Source of the DNA: an uncultured Schaedlerella sp.
GTDB lineage: Bacteria > Bacillota > Clostridia > Lachnospirales > Lachnospiraceae
Direction of reading: 5' to 3'
DNA length: 64,000 nt
Assembly (NCBI GenBank): GCA_934435195.1
Contig: CAKSAJ010000002.1
Location: 62,001-126,000, forward strand
Notes under the pieces: model-generated
Databases searched by the model: none
What the model was told of the DNA's origin: nothing
Seen by the model: only the letters and a program-made list of their open reading frames with translations
In this document: piece after piece, positions 63,098 through 64,000 of the stretch
How positions within the stretch are numbered: position 1 is the first letter of the stretch
Layout of the letters: the number at the start of each line of letters is the position of its first letter
Made by a program: the position numbers and the translations under genes

Positions 63098-63238
63098 CAG
63101 ATAGTTGATAAAACAACTATCTCCCCCCTCATAAAGTAGACATCGGGCGTAACTTCCCGATGTACACTTTACTCTCATTCCTTTAGATAACTATAAAAAC
63201 ACCAAAACCCGCTAATCCTTGTGGTTAGCGGGTTTTGC
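63098..63238 (+). ncRNA. Candidate small regulatory RNA 2 of a tandem pair
   Basis: About 140 nt, paralogous to unit 1. Hairpin 1 GATAGTTG / CAACTATC is identical (63100-63121). The linker is CTCCCCCCTCA with one extra C. The second hairpin keeps the base TAAAGT / ACTTTA but its top is ACATCGGG / CCCGATGT, so the sequence has changed while pairing is kept. The pyrimidine linker is identical. The terminator stem is ACCCGCTAA / TTAGCGGGT (63204-63236), again changed on both sides. This covariation between copies argues strongly for a functional RNA structure. Confidence 0.75.
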
Positions 63239-63268
63239 GTTATATATATTATGTATATATCTCAAATC

Positions 63269-64000
63269 CTATATTCTATTTTCCATCCATGCCAGAATAT
63301 CCTGGTAAACTTGATCTCGGTCTGTCTCATTTAACAATTCATGCCGGTCTCCTGCATACAACTGTAATGTAACATCCCTGATTCCTGACTCTTTATACTT
63401 TTCATAAACCTTACGGACACCCTTTCCGCACTTTCCTGCCGGATCTTCTACTCCCGCAGCCATAAGGATTGGAAGATGTTTCGGAATCATAAACACATTC
63501 TCTTTCTTTTCCATTCGTGTCATGCCTTCTAGCATATTGCCGTATGCATTGACCGTAAAATGGAAAGAGCAAAGAGGATCATTGACATATTCCTGGAGCT
63601 TCTCATCATCACTGGTAACCCAGTCAGCTCTTGTCTTCGGATGTTTGAATTTCTTATTAAATGTTCCGATTACCATGTCCTCAACTAATTTGCTTCTATA
63701 ATGGTCACCTTTTACTACTGCAATACCTTTGCACAATGCCTTTCCAAAATTCAATACCGGAATTGGGCGTTCTGCAACAACTCCAATCAATATTGCGCCT
63801 GCAAGCCCATTGCCGTACATCTGGATATATTGGCGCAAAAGGATTGAGCCCATACTGTGTCCTAACATAAAGTACGGAACATCCGGATATTTCTTTGCAG
63901 TTTTTGTACGAAGCATATGCATGTCCGCAAGCAGACACGCATTGCCATATTCTTTTTGAAAATATCCATATTCTAGCTTACTCTGAACAGATTTACCATG
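63269..64000 (-). CDS. Alpha/beta hydrolase, lysophospholipase/monoacylglycerol lipase-like (5' end beyond window)
   Basis: At least 243 residues, open to the right edge without a start, so the N-terminus lies outside. The reading frame at the edge gives HGKSVQSKLEYGYFQKEYGN, typical of the cap region just after the oxyanion HG of this family. The nucleophile elbow is FMLGHSMGS. The Asp is near MAAGVEDPAG and the His is in YAGDRHELLNE, completing a Ser-Asp-His triad. No signal peptide is visible in the part seen. Enzymes of this type (Hydrolase_4) cleave monoacylglycerols or lysophospholipids. Confidence 0.88.
   Translation of the reverse strand, partial: HGKSVQSKLEYGYFQKEYGNACLLADMHMLRTKTAKKYPDVPYFMLGHSMGSILLRQYIQMYGNGLAGAILIGVVAERPIPVLNFGKALCKGIAVVKGDHYRSKLVEDMVIGTFNKKFKHPKTRADWVTSDDEKLQEYVNDPLCSFHFTVNAYGNMLEGMTRMEKKENVFMIPKHLPILMAAGVEDPAGKCGKGVRKVYEKYKESGIRDVTLQLYAGDRHELLNETDRDQVYQDILAWMENRI

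Noticed and set aside
63122..63128. C5/C6 difference between the two small RNAs as a phase-variation tract
   Set aside because: Both runs are short and lie inside a transcribed linker rather than in a promoter spacer or reading frame. Most likely simple divergence.
62598..63268. Small protein-coding genes in the 670-bp gap
   Set aside because: No SD-supported frame of useful length exists. The duplicated parts conserve stems rather than codons, and the indel between copies breaks any shared frame.
1..64000. tRNA, rRNA, transposase or integrase genes
   Set aside because: I looked for cloverleaf-like intergenic sequence and mobile-element proteins and found none.

Overview
The window is a low-GC chromosomal segment of a spore-forming-lineage Clostridia, most likely a gut Lachnospiraceae. 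The basis is the presence of Clostridial hydrophobic W (ChW) repeat exoproteins, a conserved hup-rqcP-yabP-yabQ-divIC-spoIIE-tilS-hpt-ftsH run, a CotS-like spore coat gene, and Gram-positive style promoters and Shine-Dalgarno (SD) sites. I see no insertion sequence, phage, CRISPR array, rRNA or tRNA gene.

Bases 1-36,700 are an accessory cell-surface region. It holds six secreted ChW-repeat proteins, each with a different catalytic module: NlpC/P60-like, GH2 glycosidase, VanW, GH25 lysozyme, transglutaminase-like and glucosaminidase. They surround a surface-glycan locus with glycosyltransferases, a DUF2142 membrane protein, a Wzm/Wzt-type ABC exporter and a GT2-DUF2304 pair. Next to it is a Dlt-like aminoacylation operon (adenylation enzyme, carrier protein, MBOAT, DltD-like protein) that also carries a ChW-transglutaminase gene and a lipoprotein gene. 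A Wzx-type flippase and an LtaS-like sulfatase complete the set. The likely joint role is to build, export and decorate a wall-linked polymer and to remodel the wall around it.

Two genetic switches stand out here. The promoter of the Dlt-like operon has consensus -35 and -10 boxes separated by a spacer containing a run of nine G, the classic layout of a phase-variable promoter. The GH2-ChW gene is bracketed by ~200-bp direct repeats, one of which carries a leftover tail of the neighbouring VanW gene.

Bases 36,800-58,998 are mostly housekeeping: NAD synthesis with its NiaR repressor and a likely operator (nadB-nadC-niaR), metG, an alpha-amylase-family enzyme, ftsH-hpt-tilS, spoIIE (here without membrane segments), divIC, yabQ, yabP, rqcP, hup, a CotS-like gene, cca, asnS, a membrane-anchored protein with a degenerate C39-like domain, and a methyltransferase.

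Bases 59,199-64,000 hold a two-component system with an unusually elaborate sensor. Divergent from its response-regulator gene are two tandem, related, ~140-nt transcription units. Each has its own promoter with 11-bp direct repeats, a fixed 5' hairpin, a C-rich linker, a hairpin whose upper stem differs in sequence but keeps its pairing, and a terminator. They look like paired small regulatory RNAs, and are the best candidate for an undescribed system in this window. A lysophospholipase-like gene runs off the right edge.
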